From Prevotella sp. (lineage in GTDB: Bacteria; Bacteroidota; Bacteroidia; Bacteroidales; Bacteroidaceae), in NCBI GenBank assembly GCA_017413085.1, contig JAFPVC010000043.1, positions 30,262 through 94,261 on the forward strand: DNA of 64,000 nt. The letters run 5' to 3'. Every line of letters begins with the position of its first letter. Position 1 is the stretch's first letter. Made by a program: the position numbers and the translations under genes. The notes under the pieces are model-generated. The model ran no database searches. It worked only from the letters and a program-made list of their open reading frames with translations, and was not told the origin of the DNA. Positions 1 through 8,632 of the stretch are shown here, in pieces.

Positions 1-33
1 AAATCGCGATCAACAACTAAACAGTAATACATC

Positions 34-1938
34 ATGAAAAAAACTTTACTATTCTTATTAATGACTATCATTACAGTGCTCGGCAGTGCCAAGAAGGTGC
101 ATACCCTTGGCGACTCAACCATGGCACCATACGATGAGTCTGCCACCGTCACACGTGGATGGGGCATGTATTTTGGCAACTTCCTTACCAACGGATGGAC
201 ATCCATTAACTATGCCAAGGGCGGACGCGACTCACGCGGAGGCTACAACGAACTCTGGCAGACGGCAAAGAACAACGTAGAGGCAGGCGACTACGTTATC
301 ATCACCTTCGGTCACAACGACGAGAAGAACCAGGGTATGGACGGTATGGAACTGCAGGCCTACTATCAGGGACTCGGACAGACATGGACAGAGACTCGTG
401 GAACGATACCATCTACCACTTACAAAGAGTGGCTGGGCAAAATTGTTGACGAGGCAAAGGCTCTAGGAGCCATACCTATCGTGTGCTCACCCGTCTGCCG
501 CAGTTATTTCACAGGCAGCACCATACGTCGCAACGGCCGTCATGACCTTGGTGACTCGTTCAGCATACTCACCTCTACAGGCATACTGGAGAAGCAGACC
601 GTACCAACCACTGACCACTCTATGGACTATGCCTACCACTCACAGAAGTTGGCTGAGGAGAAAGGCGTGTATTTCATAGACCTTACTACAGCCACCAAGG
701 AACTCTATGAGAGCTACGGCACACAGGCAAAGTGCGAGGCACAGCTGTTTGACGGACAAGGCTCAACCCACTTCAATACCACCGGCGCGCTGCTCGTAGC
801 GCGTGAGTGTGCCCGTCTGATGAAGGCGCAGGGCATACTCGCGGATGATATAGTGTTGCCTACAGACCTCTCCGTCTCTCCTGCCACCGGCGATATGGGT
901 GAGGCATACAAGGGCCAGACGCTCACCAAGGAGTTTACCGTCAACGGCTTCGGCCTATCTCCAGAGGAAGGAACCGTTACAATCTCTGCCGGTGAGGGAA
1001 TAGAGGTGTCTTTCGATAAGACGGAATGGAACACAGAATTGACGGTTGATTACACCTCTTCCACTCTTATCAAGACATTCTATGCACGTGTCACGCTGAC
1101 CAGTGATGGCGACTTCAGCAGCAAGGTGACCGTGTCACAGGGTGACAAGAGTATTGAGATACCCGTCACCGCCACGGCAGTGGTGCTTGAGGGAGGTGCG
1201 GAGGTTAAAGCCTACTGGCGCTTGGAGAGCAATGATGACTGTGTGCTGACCGGTCCGGCCAATATCATCCCGGAGACATATAAGGGTATGCTGTTGCAGA
1301 GATATTCCAATCCGAATAAGAATACGGTGTGGCCTGACGGTACTGGCTATGATGCCACGCGAAAGATGCAGCGCAACCTCGTGAACAATCCTGTGGAGAC
1401 AGTAAAGGACGGTGCCACGGTTACCGTCTATCGCTGGCCTGCCAATGAGATTGATGATGACCCGGAGCGATATATCGAGTTCGGCGTAAAGCCTAATGAG
1501 GGCAATGACCTGAAGATAAACAACATCTCGCTTTATATCTGCGGTTGTGGCGGCAACGGTATGTGCGCACACGTGTATTATTCTACAGATAATTTCGTAA
1601 CCCGCACCACCATATACGAGGGAAAGAAAATGGTTGCCAATAATCCCGTGTTTGTCCAGGCACAGCCAGTGTTGACGGTTAAGGACGGCGAGCAGTTGCT
1701 TGTGCGCATCTACCCTTGGTATAACGGCTCGGCTGATGACAAGACTCTCTGCCTGAGCGATGTCACCATCAGTGGCATGGCAGTGGATGCGGAGACCACG
1801 GGAATCACAGTTCCTGCAGACAGTGAGACTCAGAAAAAAAAATACTATACGGTCAGCGGACGCCAGTTCGGCACTCCGCAGCCGGGAGTGAACATTGTCC
1901 GCATGAGTGATGGGACAGTGAGGAAAGTGATATTCTAA
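34..1938 (+). CDS. Secreted SGNH/GDSL esterase, rhamnogalacturonan acetylesterase-like
   Basis: Predicted to remove acetyl groups from pectin (rhamnogalacturonan) outside the cytoplasm. A hydrophobic signal peptide (about residues 4-17) is followed directly by block I with the nucleophile (TLGDST, Ser28). FGHND near residue 95 is block III, and STHFNTTGA near residue 247 carries the catalytic His. About 350 further residues form beta-rich domains that an esterase of this family does not need. The extreme C-terminus (YYTVSGRQF...GVNIVRMSDG) has the pattern of Bacteroidetes type IX sorting tails. The start is the first ATG after a short leader, and the promoter lies outside the window. The CE8 pectin methylesterase follows 56 bp downstream on the same strand, so the two probably act on one substrate. 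Family assignment rests on motifs; exact substrate is inferred. Confidence 0.85.
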   Translation: MKKTLLFLLMTIITVLGSAKKVHTLGDSTMAPYDESATVTRGWGMYFGNFLTNGWTSINYAKGGRDSRGGYNELWQTAKNNVEAGDYVIITFGHNDEKNQGMDGMELQAYYQGLGQTWTETRGTIPSTTYKEWLGKIVDEAKALGAIPIVCSPVCRSYFTGSTIRRNGRHDLGDSFSILTSTGILEKQTVPTTDHSMDYAYHSQKLAEEKGVYFIDLTTATKELYESYGTQAKCEAQLFDGQGSTHFNTTGALLVARECARLMKAQGILADDIVLPTDLSVSPATGDMGEAYKGQTLTKEFTVNGFGLSPEEGTVTISAGEGIEVSFDKTEWNTELTVDYTSSTLIKTFYARVTLTSDGDFSSKVTVSQGDKSIEIPVTATAVVLEGGAEVKAYWRLESNDDCVLTGPANIIPETYKGMLLQRYSNPNKNTVWPDGTGYDATRKMQRNLVNNPVETVKDGATVTVYRWPANEIDDDPERYIEFGVKPNEGNDLKINNISLYICGCGGNGMCAHVYYSTDNFVTRTTIYEGKKMVANNPVFVQAQPVLTVKDGEQLLVRIYPWYNGSADDKTLCLSDVTISGMAVDAETTGITVPADSETQKKKYYTVSGRQFGTPQPGVNIVRMSDGTVRKVIF

Positions 1939-1994
1939 GCAGATAAATCAACATTATATATATATATATATTAACAAACTTCAAACTAATCTTT

Positions 1995-4900
1995 ATGCAA
2001 ACAAAAAGTTATCTTACGCGATTGCTTGTTGCTCTCATGACCCTGCTGCCGTTAGCGGTGTCGGCTGACGAGACTGTGCAATTAGCCAAGTGGACGTTTG
2101 ACACGGGCTACACCGTGGCAGACAACGTTTACACGCCAAACAGCGATGACTGGGCGGCAATAGGTTGGAATGGTTTTGGAACACTTCCTACCATTCTTCC
2201 TAATGAGTGTGAGGGTACTCAGACTGACTACTACGTGTCAGCAAAGGGAACCCGTTTCTGGGGCATCCAGAACAATAACGGAGACAGGATATTGTCGCTG
2301 TATCAGGACATGGATCCCAACAACATCAGTGACTATACTGATGCCACCCAGCACAACCAATACTTTGAGATTGGTTTCCCTACCAAGGGCTACAAGAATG
2401 TGCACTTTATGTTCTCTTTCACCTGCGGTGACAACAAGGAGCGTGCGCTCGAGGCTGTGGTATCTACCGACGGCGGACGTACATGGAGCGATGCGGGTGC
2501 CTATAGCGGTGCCGCCAACTGGTGGATATACAGGACTAACGATGTGACTCTCTCTGCTAATGACAAAGACAAGGTCATCGTGCGCTTGATAGCTCCCAAT
2601 GACGAGACTGCACAGTGGCGTGTGAATGATATCAGTATTACCGCTGATAAGGCTGAAGGTCCAGTGGCTGTCAGTGAGACTGGCTTCACCGCCACATGGG
2701 AACTGAAGTCGGCTACGATGGAGACTAACGCCGCTACGTCAGTAGAAGGTCTATTCTCTGTGGCCAACCTCTCATTAGGTGACAAAATCTCGGCAGCAGG
2801 CCTGCGCACTGACGGCACTGTGGTACGTCAGCAGTTCCAACCTACAGAACAAGCTGCGGCAGGTGATGATAATGCTACCATAGTATTCACGCTGAAACCA
2901 AAGAAGGCACTGACGTTCACACCGAAGTCTTTGTCATTCAACGCAAGCCGCGTGGGCACCAACGGAGGTGCTTTTGACGTGGTGGTAACAAGCAATGGTG
3001 AGTCAAAGACAATAGCCAGTGGTGTTACTCCGCAGCTCGCCAAGGAAGATCCATACATATCTAACCATACATTCGACCTTAGCGGTATTCCAGCCACAGA
3101 CGACATATTCACTGTGAAAATCTACATTTATAACCTTGCCAACAACAAGCAGTATGCCTTCAGCGACGTGGTAATAAGCGGCGATGTAGAGGGTACTATT
3201 GAGCCGACTCCTGTTTATACACTGAGCGTAGGTTCAGGTATGACTGGTGCGGGTAAGGTGTCAACCAATCCTGCTGGAGCGGAGTTTGACGAGGGTACAA
3301 TAATCACAGCCTCTGCCACGGAGAACTTCGGTTACCACTTCCAGAGTTGGACAGACGAGACAGGCGAGGTGGTATCAACCAGTAAGAACTACACTTTTGA
3401 GATTGCGGCAAACACTACGCTGACAGCTCAGTACACCAAGGCTAACGTATATGCGCTCAACCTCACCCGCACAGAGGGTGTGGCAGAGAACCTCGTGCAG
3501 TATCAGCCGGAGGGCAACTACGTTGACGGCGTACACTATTATGAGGAAGGCACAGACGTTGTGCTCACCGCTGTCAACAACCGCATCATGACATTCACAG
3601 GATGGGACGGCGATGCCACAGGCACTGCGCAGAAGTGTGAGGTGAAGATGACTGGTGAGAAGAACGTTACAGCTAACTTCTCCGCGGTTGACTACATCGT
3701 GGGTTGGGACCTCTATTACGACCAGCCTGCCAAAGATCGCGCCGCCGACTACAAGGCTGACTCTGAGAACGCTGGTATGCTGTCTCTGCGCAAGGCTGAC
3801 GGCACCACCAACGGATGGCTTACACGCGGCTCAAGCAACGGACAGGAGAACGGCAAGTATGCCGCACGTATATGGAAGTTCCTCTCTGAGGAGTGGTACT
3901 ATGAAATCTCTTTCTCTTCAAAGGGATATGAGAACCTCGTGATATCTTCTTGCATAGGCAGCGATTACAATACCTACTCTGAGAACAACGTAGAGTACTC
4001 TGTCGACGGTACTAACTTCACCAAGATTGGTACATTCGATGTTCCTGCACGCGCATGGGACGGACCAAAGGAGTTTGCACTGCCTGAGGCTGCCAACGAC
4101 CAGGACCGTGTATGGATACGCTGGATGCCTAACCGTGAGAGCAGCCTCGTAGGTGTGACAAGCGACTATGACGGTACATCTATTGCCGAGATATTCGTAC
4201 TTGCCGACCAGAAGGAAGGTGCATCTCAAATGCCTGTACTCGTGTCAAGCACACCTGCTGACGGCACCACCGGTGCTTCTGCTAATGGCTCTATCATACT
4301 GAACTTCGATGCCAAGGTCAAGGCTGGCACTGCAAAAGCTATCCTTAACGGTGAGGAAATCACACCGGTTATAGCAGGAAAGAGCGCTGTATTCAAGTAT
4401 GCAGGTCTTGACTATGCTACGCAATATACCTTCCAGATGCCTAAGGGCGTACTTGTAAGCCGCAGCGGCGAGGAGGTTGAGGCTGTCAACATCACCTTCA
4501 CCACCATGGAGCGCCAGCAGCCAGAGAAGCGCGTGTTCGACGCCATCGTTGCACAGGACGGCACAGGCGATTACACCACGTTGCAGGCCGCCATCGACGC
4601 TGCACCTGAAGGTCGTGGCAAGGCATGGCTCATATTCGTGAAGAACGGTGAATATCGTGAGCACATAGACATTCCTGCAAAGAAGCCATTCATGCACATC
4701 ATTGGTCAGCAGCGCGACAAGACCGTCATACTGAATGACAACCTCAGCGGCGGCGAGACTGCAAAGAATGTAGGTATTGACCTCGGCGCTACCGTTACTG
4801 TTAAGGCTAACGATGTATTCTTCGAGAATATCACCCTTGAAAATGAGTACGGTCATGTGCAGCAGGCTGGTCCGCAGGCACTTGCTCTCAATACCGGCGG

Positions 4901-5972
4901 TGATCGTATCTGCCTTAACAACGTGGCTCTGCTCTCTTATCAGGACACATGGATTACAACATCTACACAGACAAACCGCCACTACATCAAGAACTCTCTC
5001 ATTGAGGGTGCAGTGGACTTCATCTACAACGGCGGTGACGTATATCTAGATGGCGACACTCTGGAGATTAACCGTCCTTCAGGCGGTTACATCGTAGCGC
5101 CTAATCACACTGCAGATACCAAGTGGGGTTATGTATTCCAGAACAATATACTGCGTGCTCACCCAGGTGTAAACGTAAAGGATGTATGGCTCGGCCGTCC
5201 ATGGCATAACCAGCCAAAGACCGTGTTCATCAACCTGCAGACCTACATCAACATACCTGCCAAGGGATGGTACAACACCATGGGCGGACTGCCAGTACTG
5301 TGGGCTGACTACAACACCGTGGATGCCAACGGCAACCCTGTTGACCTCAGCCAGCGTGAGGACACCTATTACTACACGCAGTATTATAAGATGGTTGACG
5401 GCGAGAAGGTGATAGCTACCAGCAGACCTGAAGCCAGCGACATGCCTAACTGGACAGAAGAGAAGGTTTACGGCACAGCCAAGAACTACCTTACCGACGA
5501 GGAGGCAGCACAGTACACCATCAAGAACGTGATGGGCGGCAGCGACAACTGGCAGCCAGACCTCATGTGTGAGGCTACAGAGGCTCCTGAAGTACTGATT
5601 GAAGGTTCTACCCTCACATGGGAAGAGGTGCCTTACGCTATCTGCTACGTCATCACTCGTGGCGACGAGGTAATAGGCTTTACAACAGAGAACAGCTTCA
5701 CTGTAGATGCAGCCGTTATGGCTAAGGGTACAGCACTGCTCGGCGCCAACGATAGCGAGGAGCCTTACAAGGTTCAGTCTGTAAATGAGCAGGGTGGCTT
5801 GAGTAAGTATGGCATTGCTACTAATGCAACTGCCGTCAGCAACCTCAAGGCTGCAGACACTGCAACCGCAGAAACAATCTATGATACTACGGGACGTCGC
5901 TACAGCGCACCAGTCAAGGGTATCAACATAGTAAGCTACAGCGACGGTTCTGCAAAGAAAGTGATACGTTAA
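1995..5972 (+). CDS. Multidomain secreted pectin methylesterase (CE8)
   Basis: Hydrolyses methyl esters of polygalacturonate outside the cytoplasm. The 1325-aa protein has a signal peptide, then beta-sandwich modules. A glycine-rich repeat domain near residues 410-560 (YTLSVGSGMTGAGKV..., WTDETG, FTGWDG) resembles InlB-B or Listeria-type repeats. An Ig-like Big_5 type domain near 750-835 (SSTPADGTTGASANGSI) follows. The CE8 beta-helix starts near residue 848 (VAQDGTGDYTTLQAAIDAAP), with the two catalytic Asp in SYQDTW (about 982) and GAVDFIYNGGD (about 1008), and LGRPWHN near 1067. The tail (IYDTTGRRYS...KGINIVSYSDG) is sorting-like, matching the upstream esterase. CE8 enzymes are usually about 300-400 aa, so most of this protein is accessory. 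A (TA)n tract lies in the 56-bp gap before it. Confidence 0.9.
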   Translation: MQTKSYLTRLLVALMTLLPLAVSADETVQLAKWTFDTGYTVADNVYTPNSDDWAAIGWNGFGTLPTILPNECEGTQTDYYVSAKGTRFWGIQNNNGDRILSLYQDMDPNNISDYTDATQHNQYFEIGFPTKGYKNVHFMFSFTCGDNKERALEAVVSTDGGRTWSDAGAYSGAANWWIYRTNDVTLSANDKDKVIVRLIAPNDETAQWRVNDISITADKAEGPVAVSETGFTATWELKSATMETNAATSVEGLFSVANLSLGDKISAAGLRTDGTVVRQQFQPTEQAAAGDDNATIVFTLKPKKALTFTPKSLSFNASRVGTNGGAFDVVVTSNGESKTIASGVTPQLAKEDPYISNHTFDLSGIPATDDIFTVKIYIYNLANNKQYAFSDVVISGDVEGTIEPTPVYTLSVGSGMTGAGKVSTNPAGAEFDEGTIITASATENFGYHFQSWTDETGEVVSTSKNYTFEIAANTTLTAQYTKANVYALNLTRTEGVAENLVQYQPEGNYVDGVHYYEEGTDVVLTAVNNRIMTFTGWDGDATGTAQKCEVKMTGEKNVTANFSAVDYIVGWDLYYDQPAKDRAADYKADSENAGMLSLRKADGTTNGWLTRGSSNGQENGKYAARIWKFLSEEWYYEISFSSKGYENLVISSCIGSDYNTYSENNVEYSVDGTNFTKIGTFDVPARAWDGPKEFALPEAANDQDRVWIRWMPNRESSLVGVTSDYDGTSIAEIFVLADQKEGASQMPVLVSSTPADGTTGASANGSIILNFDAKVKAGTAKAILNGEEITPVIAGKSAVFKYAGLDYATQYTFQMPKGVLVSRSGEEVEAVNITFTTMERQQPEKRVFDAIVAQDGTGDYTTLQAAIDAAPEGRGKAWLIFVKNGEYREHIDIPAKKPFMHIIGQQRDKTVILNDNLSGGETAKNVGIDLGATVTVKANDVFFENITLENEYGHVQQAGPQALALNTGGDRICLNNVALLSYQDTWITTSTQTNRHYIKNSLIEGAVDFIYNGGDVYLDGDTLEINRPSGGYIVAPNHTADTKWGYVFQNNILRAHPGVNVKDVWLGRPWHNQPKTVFINLQTYINIPAKGWYNTMGGLPVLWADYNTVDANGNPVDLSQREDTYYYTQYYKMVDGEKVIATSRPEASDMPNWTEEKVYGTAKNYLTDEEAAQYTIKNVMGGSDNWQPDLMCEATEAPEVLIEGSTLTWEEVPYAICYVITRGDEVIGFTTENSFTVDAAVMAKGTALLGANDSEEPYKVQSVNEQGGLSKYGIATNATAVSNLKAADTATAETIYDTTGRRYSAPVKGINIVSYSDGSAKKVIR

Positions 5973-6003
5973 TACTATGTAAGTGTTAGTTAGTAATATT
6001 TGA

Positions 6004-6046
6004 AATCCGGGTTGGTGATACTCATCGTAGTTAGCCAACCTGGATT
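6004..6046 (+). terminator. Terminator after the pectin methylesterase
   Basis: The inverted arms AATCCGGGTTGG (6004-6015) and CCAACCTGGATT (6035-6046) pair with one mismatch and are followed by a T-run. The hairpin sits 31 bp after the stop codon and should end the two-gene pectin transcript. Confidence 0.75.
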
Positions 6047-6265
6047 CTTTTTTTGACCTATAGGCCACTAAGCTTACTTTTACATTTTGCATACTTTTTC
6101 TCCATTTTGCTTACACTTTGATTTTTCCAACCCTCATTTCCTTGCGATATTTGAAAATATTTTCCGTCTGGTTTCGTACAGCCGAAAATAGCGAATTTTG
6201 CAAGTCGCTGACAATAAAGCCTTTAATTTCTGAGGCTATTTTTTTCGCTCTCTAAAAGCACCCAA

Positions 6266-6358
6266 ATTACGGTGTAATCAAGCCCAAATCACACTGTAAT
6301 CAGGTGCTAATTACATGGTAAAAGCAACCTAATCACGATGTAATTGGGGCCTGATTAC
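6266..6358. repeat. Array of ATTAC-N3-GTAAT dyads with exact 22-bp period
   Basis: Left half-sites begin at 6266, 6288, 6310, 6332 and 6354, exactly 22 bp apart. Each is ATTAC or ATCAC, followed after 3 bp by GTAAT or GTAAA; only the last lacks the right half. Spacers between units are unrelated to each other, so the period is carried by the dyad and not by simple duplication. The arrangement puts every site on the same face of the helix, as expected for cooperative protein binding. Confidence 0.8.
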
Positions 6359-6393
6359 ATTTCAACAGCCATTTACACCCCGAAACACGCATA

Positions 6394-6442
6394 AAAAAGT
6401 GCCGTCAGATACTCTATTTTTAGTTTTCTGACGGCACTTTTT
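6394..6442. terminator. Perfect 16-bp hairpin inside the MITE-like element
   Basis: AAAAAGTGCCGTCAGA (6394-6409) pairs perfectly with TCTGACGGCACTTTTT (6427-6442). With A-run and T-run ends it could act as an intrinsic terminator in both directions. The second element copy keeps it with one G-T pair. Confidence 0.6.
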
Positions 6443-6589
6443 GTTTTGACACTTTGCAAACCTAAACGCTCTAAAATCTATCAAATTGTCAAAACACCAG
6501 ATGTAGGGAAGTGCAAAAACGAACACGGATTACGCGGATTTAACGGATTAACCCTTACAATCTGCGAGAGATTAATATCGTTTGCGAAG

Positions 6590-6786
6590 CCAATCCGCCA
6601 AATCTGCGCAATCCGTGGTCGGGAAAAAGGTGAAAAGAGAAAGGTAAAAAGTGAAAATTCAAAGGTGAAAGTCTCGTGCAGATTCCGTGTTGCCGAACGC
6701 TAAATCTTAATTCTTAACTCTTAATTCTTAATTTATTTCTGTTTTCTTTGTTTGTTTCAGGAATTTTCTTTACCTTTGCAACATGA
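6590..6786. repeat. 190-bp direct repeat, copy A (upstream block with promoter)
   Basis: This block recurs at 7493-7689 at an offset of exactly 903 bp without indels and with few substitutions. It begins with CCAATCCG, contains purine-rich A/G tracts and repeated CTTAATTCTTAA, and ends with a TAnnTTTG promoter box and a start-like ATGA. It therefore duplicates a whole promoter region. Confidence 0.9.
6771..6778 (+). promoter_or_regulatory. Bacteroidetes -7 box (TACCTTTG)
   Basis: TACCTTTG fits TAnnTTTG and is followed closely by a 14-codon leader ORF (ATG 6783, stop 6828-6830). That stop overlaps an ATG at 6830 in the frame of the nucleotidyltransferase, hinting at translational coupling. 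Confidence 0.65.
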
Positions 6787-6850
6787 AGTCCAGATGTCTC
6801 AAGGTTTGGGTAATGGTCTTTATCGTGTGATGTCCATAAAACGGGTGAAT

Positions 6851-7180
6851 ATGGAAAAGAATAAAGACATAAAAAATTCTCTGTCAGAAAGAATAGGGAA
6901 GACGGTACGTATGGTTTCACCTTCGGGAACGGAAACATTTCTGTTTGGCTCCCGGGCGCGTGGAGATGCCCGCAGGGATAGCGACTGGGATGTCCTGATA
7001 CTTCTGGACAAAAACAAAATCACTTCCGCAGACCTTGACAACATCTCTTATCCTGTACGTGAACTTGGTTGGGAAGTGGATGCAGAGATAAATCCGATAA
7101 TGTACACAAAAACAGATTGGGAATCAAAGAAATTCACACCATTCTATAAAAACGTAATGAAGGAGGGAATCAGGTTATGA
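6851..7180 (+). CDS. MNT-type nucleotidyltransferase (MntA-like antitoxin family)
   Basis: A minimal nucleotidyltransferase of about 109 aa. The diagnostic motif LFGSRARGDARRDSDWD holds the GS helix and two metal-binding Asp, and VDAEINPI near the end supplies the third acidic position. Members of this family pair with HEPN toxins (HepT) and can silence them by AMPylation, or act as stand-alone transferases. The gene overlaps the start of a HEPN-like reading frame at 7177 (TTATGA), which is the typical MNT-HEPN arrangement, but that partner is broken. Starts at 6830 (adds MSIKRVN) or 6851 are both possible; 6851 was chosen because it matches the usual length before the GS motif. Confidence 0.8.
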   Translation: MEKNKDIKNSLSERIGKTVRMVSPSGTETFLFGSRARGDARRDSDWDVLILLDKNKITSADLDNISYPVRELGWEVDAEINPIMYTKTDWESKKFTPFYKNVMKEGIRL

Positions 7181-7406
7181 GCCTATCGTTTGACGAACGG
7201 AGTGCCATTGTCGAGTTTCGCATAGAGAAGGCACTTCGAGCATACGAACAAGCATGTGGCGTAATTTACGATGCGACTGACTGGTGATTATGATGAACAC
7301 CTATGGCTTAACCGAGGATGACGTCCGCCCACTTGTGGAACCAGCCAAACAACTTATAGACTTAGCTGTTTCAATGGCTAAGCAAGAATTAAAGAGCAAT
7401 AATTGA
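7177..7406 (+). pseudogene. HEPN toxin remnant (HepT-like), internally deleted
   Basis: The first 36 codons (MSLSFDERSAIVEFRIEKAL..., stop at 7285-7287) match the start of HEPN proteins. The end (LTEDDVRPLVEPAKQLIDLA, up to 7406) matches their C-terminus, but in another frame. The short stretch reading GDYDEH in the third frame corresponds to the segment just before that end. The central part, including the RNase motif, is missing. This is a deletion plus frameshift, so no active toxin is expected. Confidence 0.7.
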
Positions 7407-7492
7407 AAATGTCGTAATAATCTACACTCAACAATAGCGGCTGAGGATTTTTCTTCCTCAGTCGCTTATTTTATGCATATAATCATACGCAA

Positions 7493-7689
7493 CCAATCCG
7501 GCAAATATGCGCAATCCGTGGTCGGGAAAAAGGTGAAAAGAGAAAGGTAAAAAGTGAAAATTCAAAGGTGAAAGTCTCGTGCAGATTCCATGTTGCCGAA
7601 CGCTAACTCTTAATTCTTAACTCTTAATTCTTAATTTATTTCTGTTTTCTTTGTTTGTTTCAGAAAAATTCCTTATCTTTGCATCATGA
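7493..7689. repeat. 190-bp direct repeat, copy B
   Basis: Second copy of the block at 6590-6786, offset 903 bp. It carries its own -7 box TATCTTTG (7674-7681) with ATGA just behind it. Downstream there is only a degraded reading frame. Confidence 0.9.
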
Positions 7690-7721
7690 CTCGGATAGTC
7701 CATTAGGGCAAGCGGGTCTAA

Positions 7722-7982
7722 TCTTATTGGCAAAAGGACGTTACGAACGTTATCTTCGATGATTTCAACGCTAACGATGCTACCTCTTCCTTTGACCGAT
7801 TGAAGGTCATCTACAAGAAGGTTGGCAACAACGAATCGCAAGCCTTTGGCGTATGGCAGCAGCTTAGCGAAAGTGAGCGAACGGCTGCATTCGCACATAC
7901 CCAGCGATTGCAAGGTGACCTGAGTTTACGTTCCTATCTATATGTCTATCTGCGTGACAAGGAGTGGATGAAGGCAATGTAG
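7722..7982 (+). pseudogene. C-terminal fragment resembling mobile-element replication proteins
   Basis: An open frame between a TAA at 7719 and a stop at 7982 reads DVTNVIFDDFNANDATSSF, then LKVIYKKVGNNESQAFGVWQ, LSESERTAAFAHTQ and LRSYLYVYLRDKEW. This pattern (short helix, trp-rich middle, then a YL...W end) is like the C-terminal domain of phage or plasmid replication-associated proteins of Bacteroidetes. No proper start lies in frame; the copy B promoter upstream points into it. The assignment is by resemblance only. Confidence 0.4.
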
Positions 7983-8588
7983 CTATGAAGTAGAGGGCTT
8001 GCCCGATGCTTGCCACATAAAACAAGCATCGGGAAGCTCACTACCCGTTCCGATTTTCATCGGGCGGTGGACTGACCACATAAATCTGCAAGCAGAGGTC
8101 ACAGTATCTGGCATTAAGCTATTCTCACACATGGCAGGCCATGAATATCGGAGCCGATACCAGAGGGTAATATCAAGCGTGTAAAATCGGCTTGCCGATG
8201 CCACATTTTTCAAGTAGTGGGAAGCCTAATTCCCCATCTCCACTTCGTTTGATTGCAGTTTGTCACTTCAAAGCAAGCCCATTGTGATATTTCTATGGCT
8301 AAATCCATAGACTTGTGTGAGAGAATTAGCGACCCCAAGGAACTGATGAATAACATACTCCCTGCGTATTTGTTCTCAGTGGCATTAGTTTAGGTTGTGA
8401 TACCTTCAGTGACCTCACCAAATTGAGATGGAAAGAAAAAACAGAATGGTTGGGTAATTAGTGGATTCGTATTTGAACGAAATGACACAAAAAAACACTT
8501 TGGCTTGTCAAAATCTGTCTTTTCTATAAAAAATCAAAAATAAATGCAGATAATCGAAGTATTATGCTTTATTTTGCAATAATTTCAT
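7983..8588. other. Gene-poor stretch with scraps
   Basis: About 600 bp without a convincing gene. The only open frame of note is 8295-8393 (32 codons, MAKSIDLCERISDPKELMNN...), which may be the end of a lost gene. The rest looks like decayed sequence. Confidence 0.5.
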
Positions 8589-8596
8589 TATCTTTG
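8589..8596 (+). promoter_or_regulatory. -7 box (TATCTTTG) before the restriction operon
   Basis: TATCTTTG matches the consensus and lies 36 bp before the ATG at 8633. It is the best candidate promoter for the small gene and the restriction-modification pair behind it. Confidence 0.55.
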
Positions 8597-8632
8597 TGGT
8601 CAGAATTTGACAAACCAATACAAGGTAATTAT

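Larger units (their letters stand above)
6111..6492. mobile_element. MITE-like non-coding element, copy 1
   Basis: A 382-bp non-coding block is nearly identical along its length to 63192-63573. It starts with TTACACTTTGAT and ends with the imperfect inverse ATCAAATTGTCAA; in the second copy the ends are perfect 12-bp inverted repeats. Inside, in order, are a conserved AT-rich left third, an array of dyads with a 22-bp period, and a 16-bp perfect hairpin (arms 6394-6409 and 6427-6442). No open reading frame is conserved. The layout suggests a non-autonomous transposable element or a large interspersed repeat. No target-site duplication could be recognised and no transposase is in the window. 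Confidence 0.6.

Noticed and set aside
6446-6703. 85-codon open frame on the plus strand
   Set aside because: It crosses the end of the MITE-like element and the duplicated 190-bp block and is made of intergenic repeat words such as ACGGATT and GGTGAAA.
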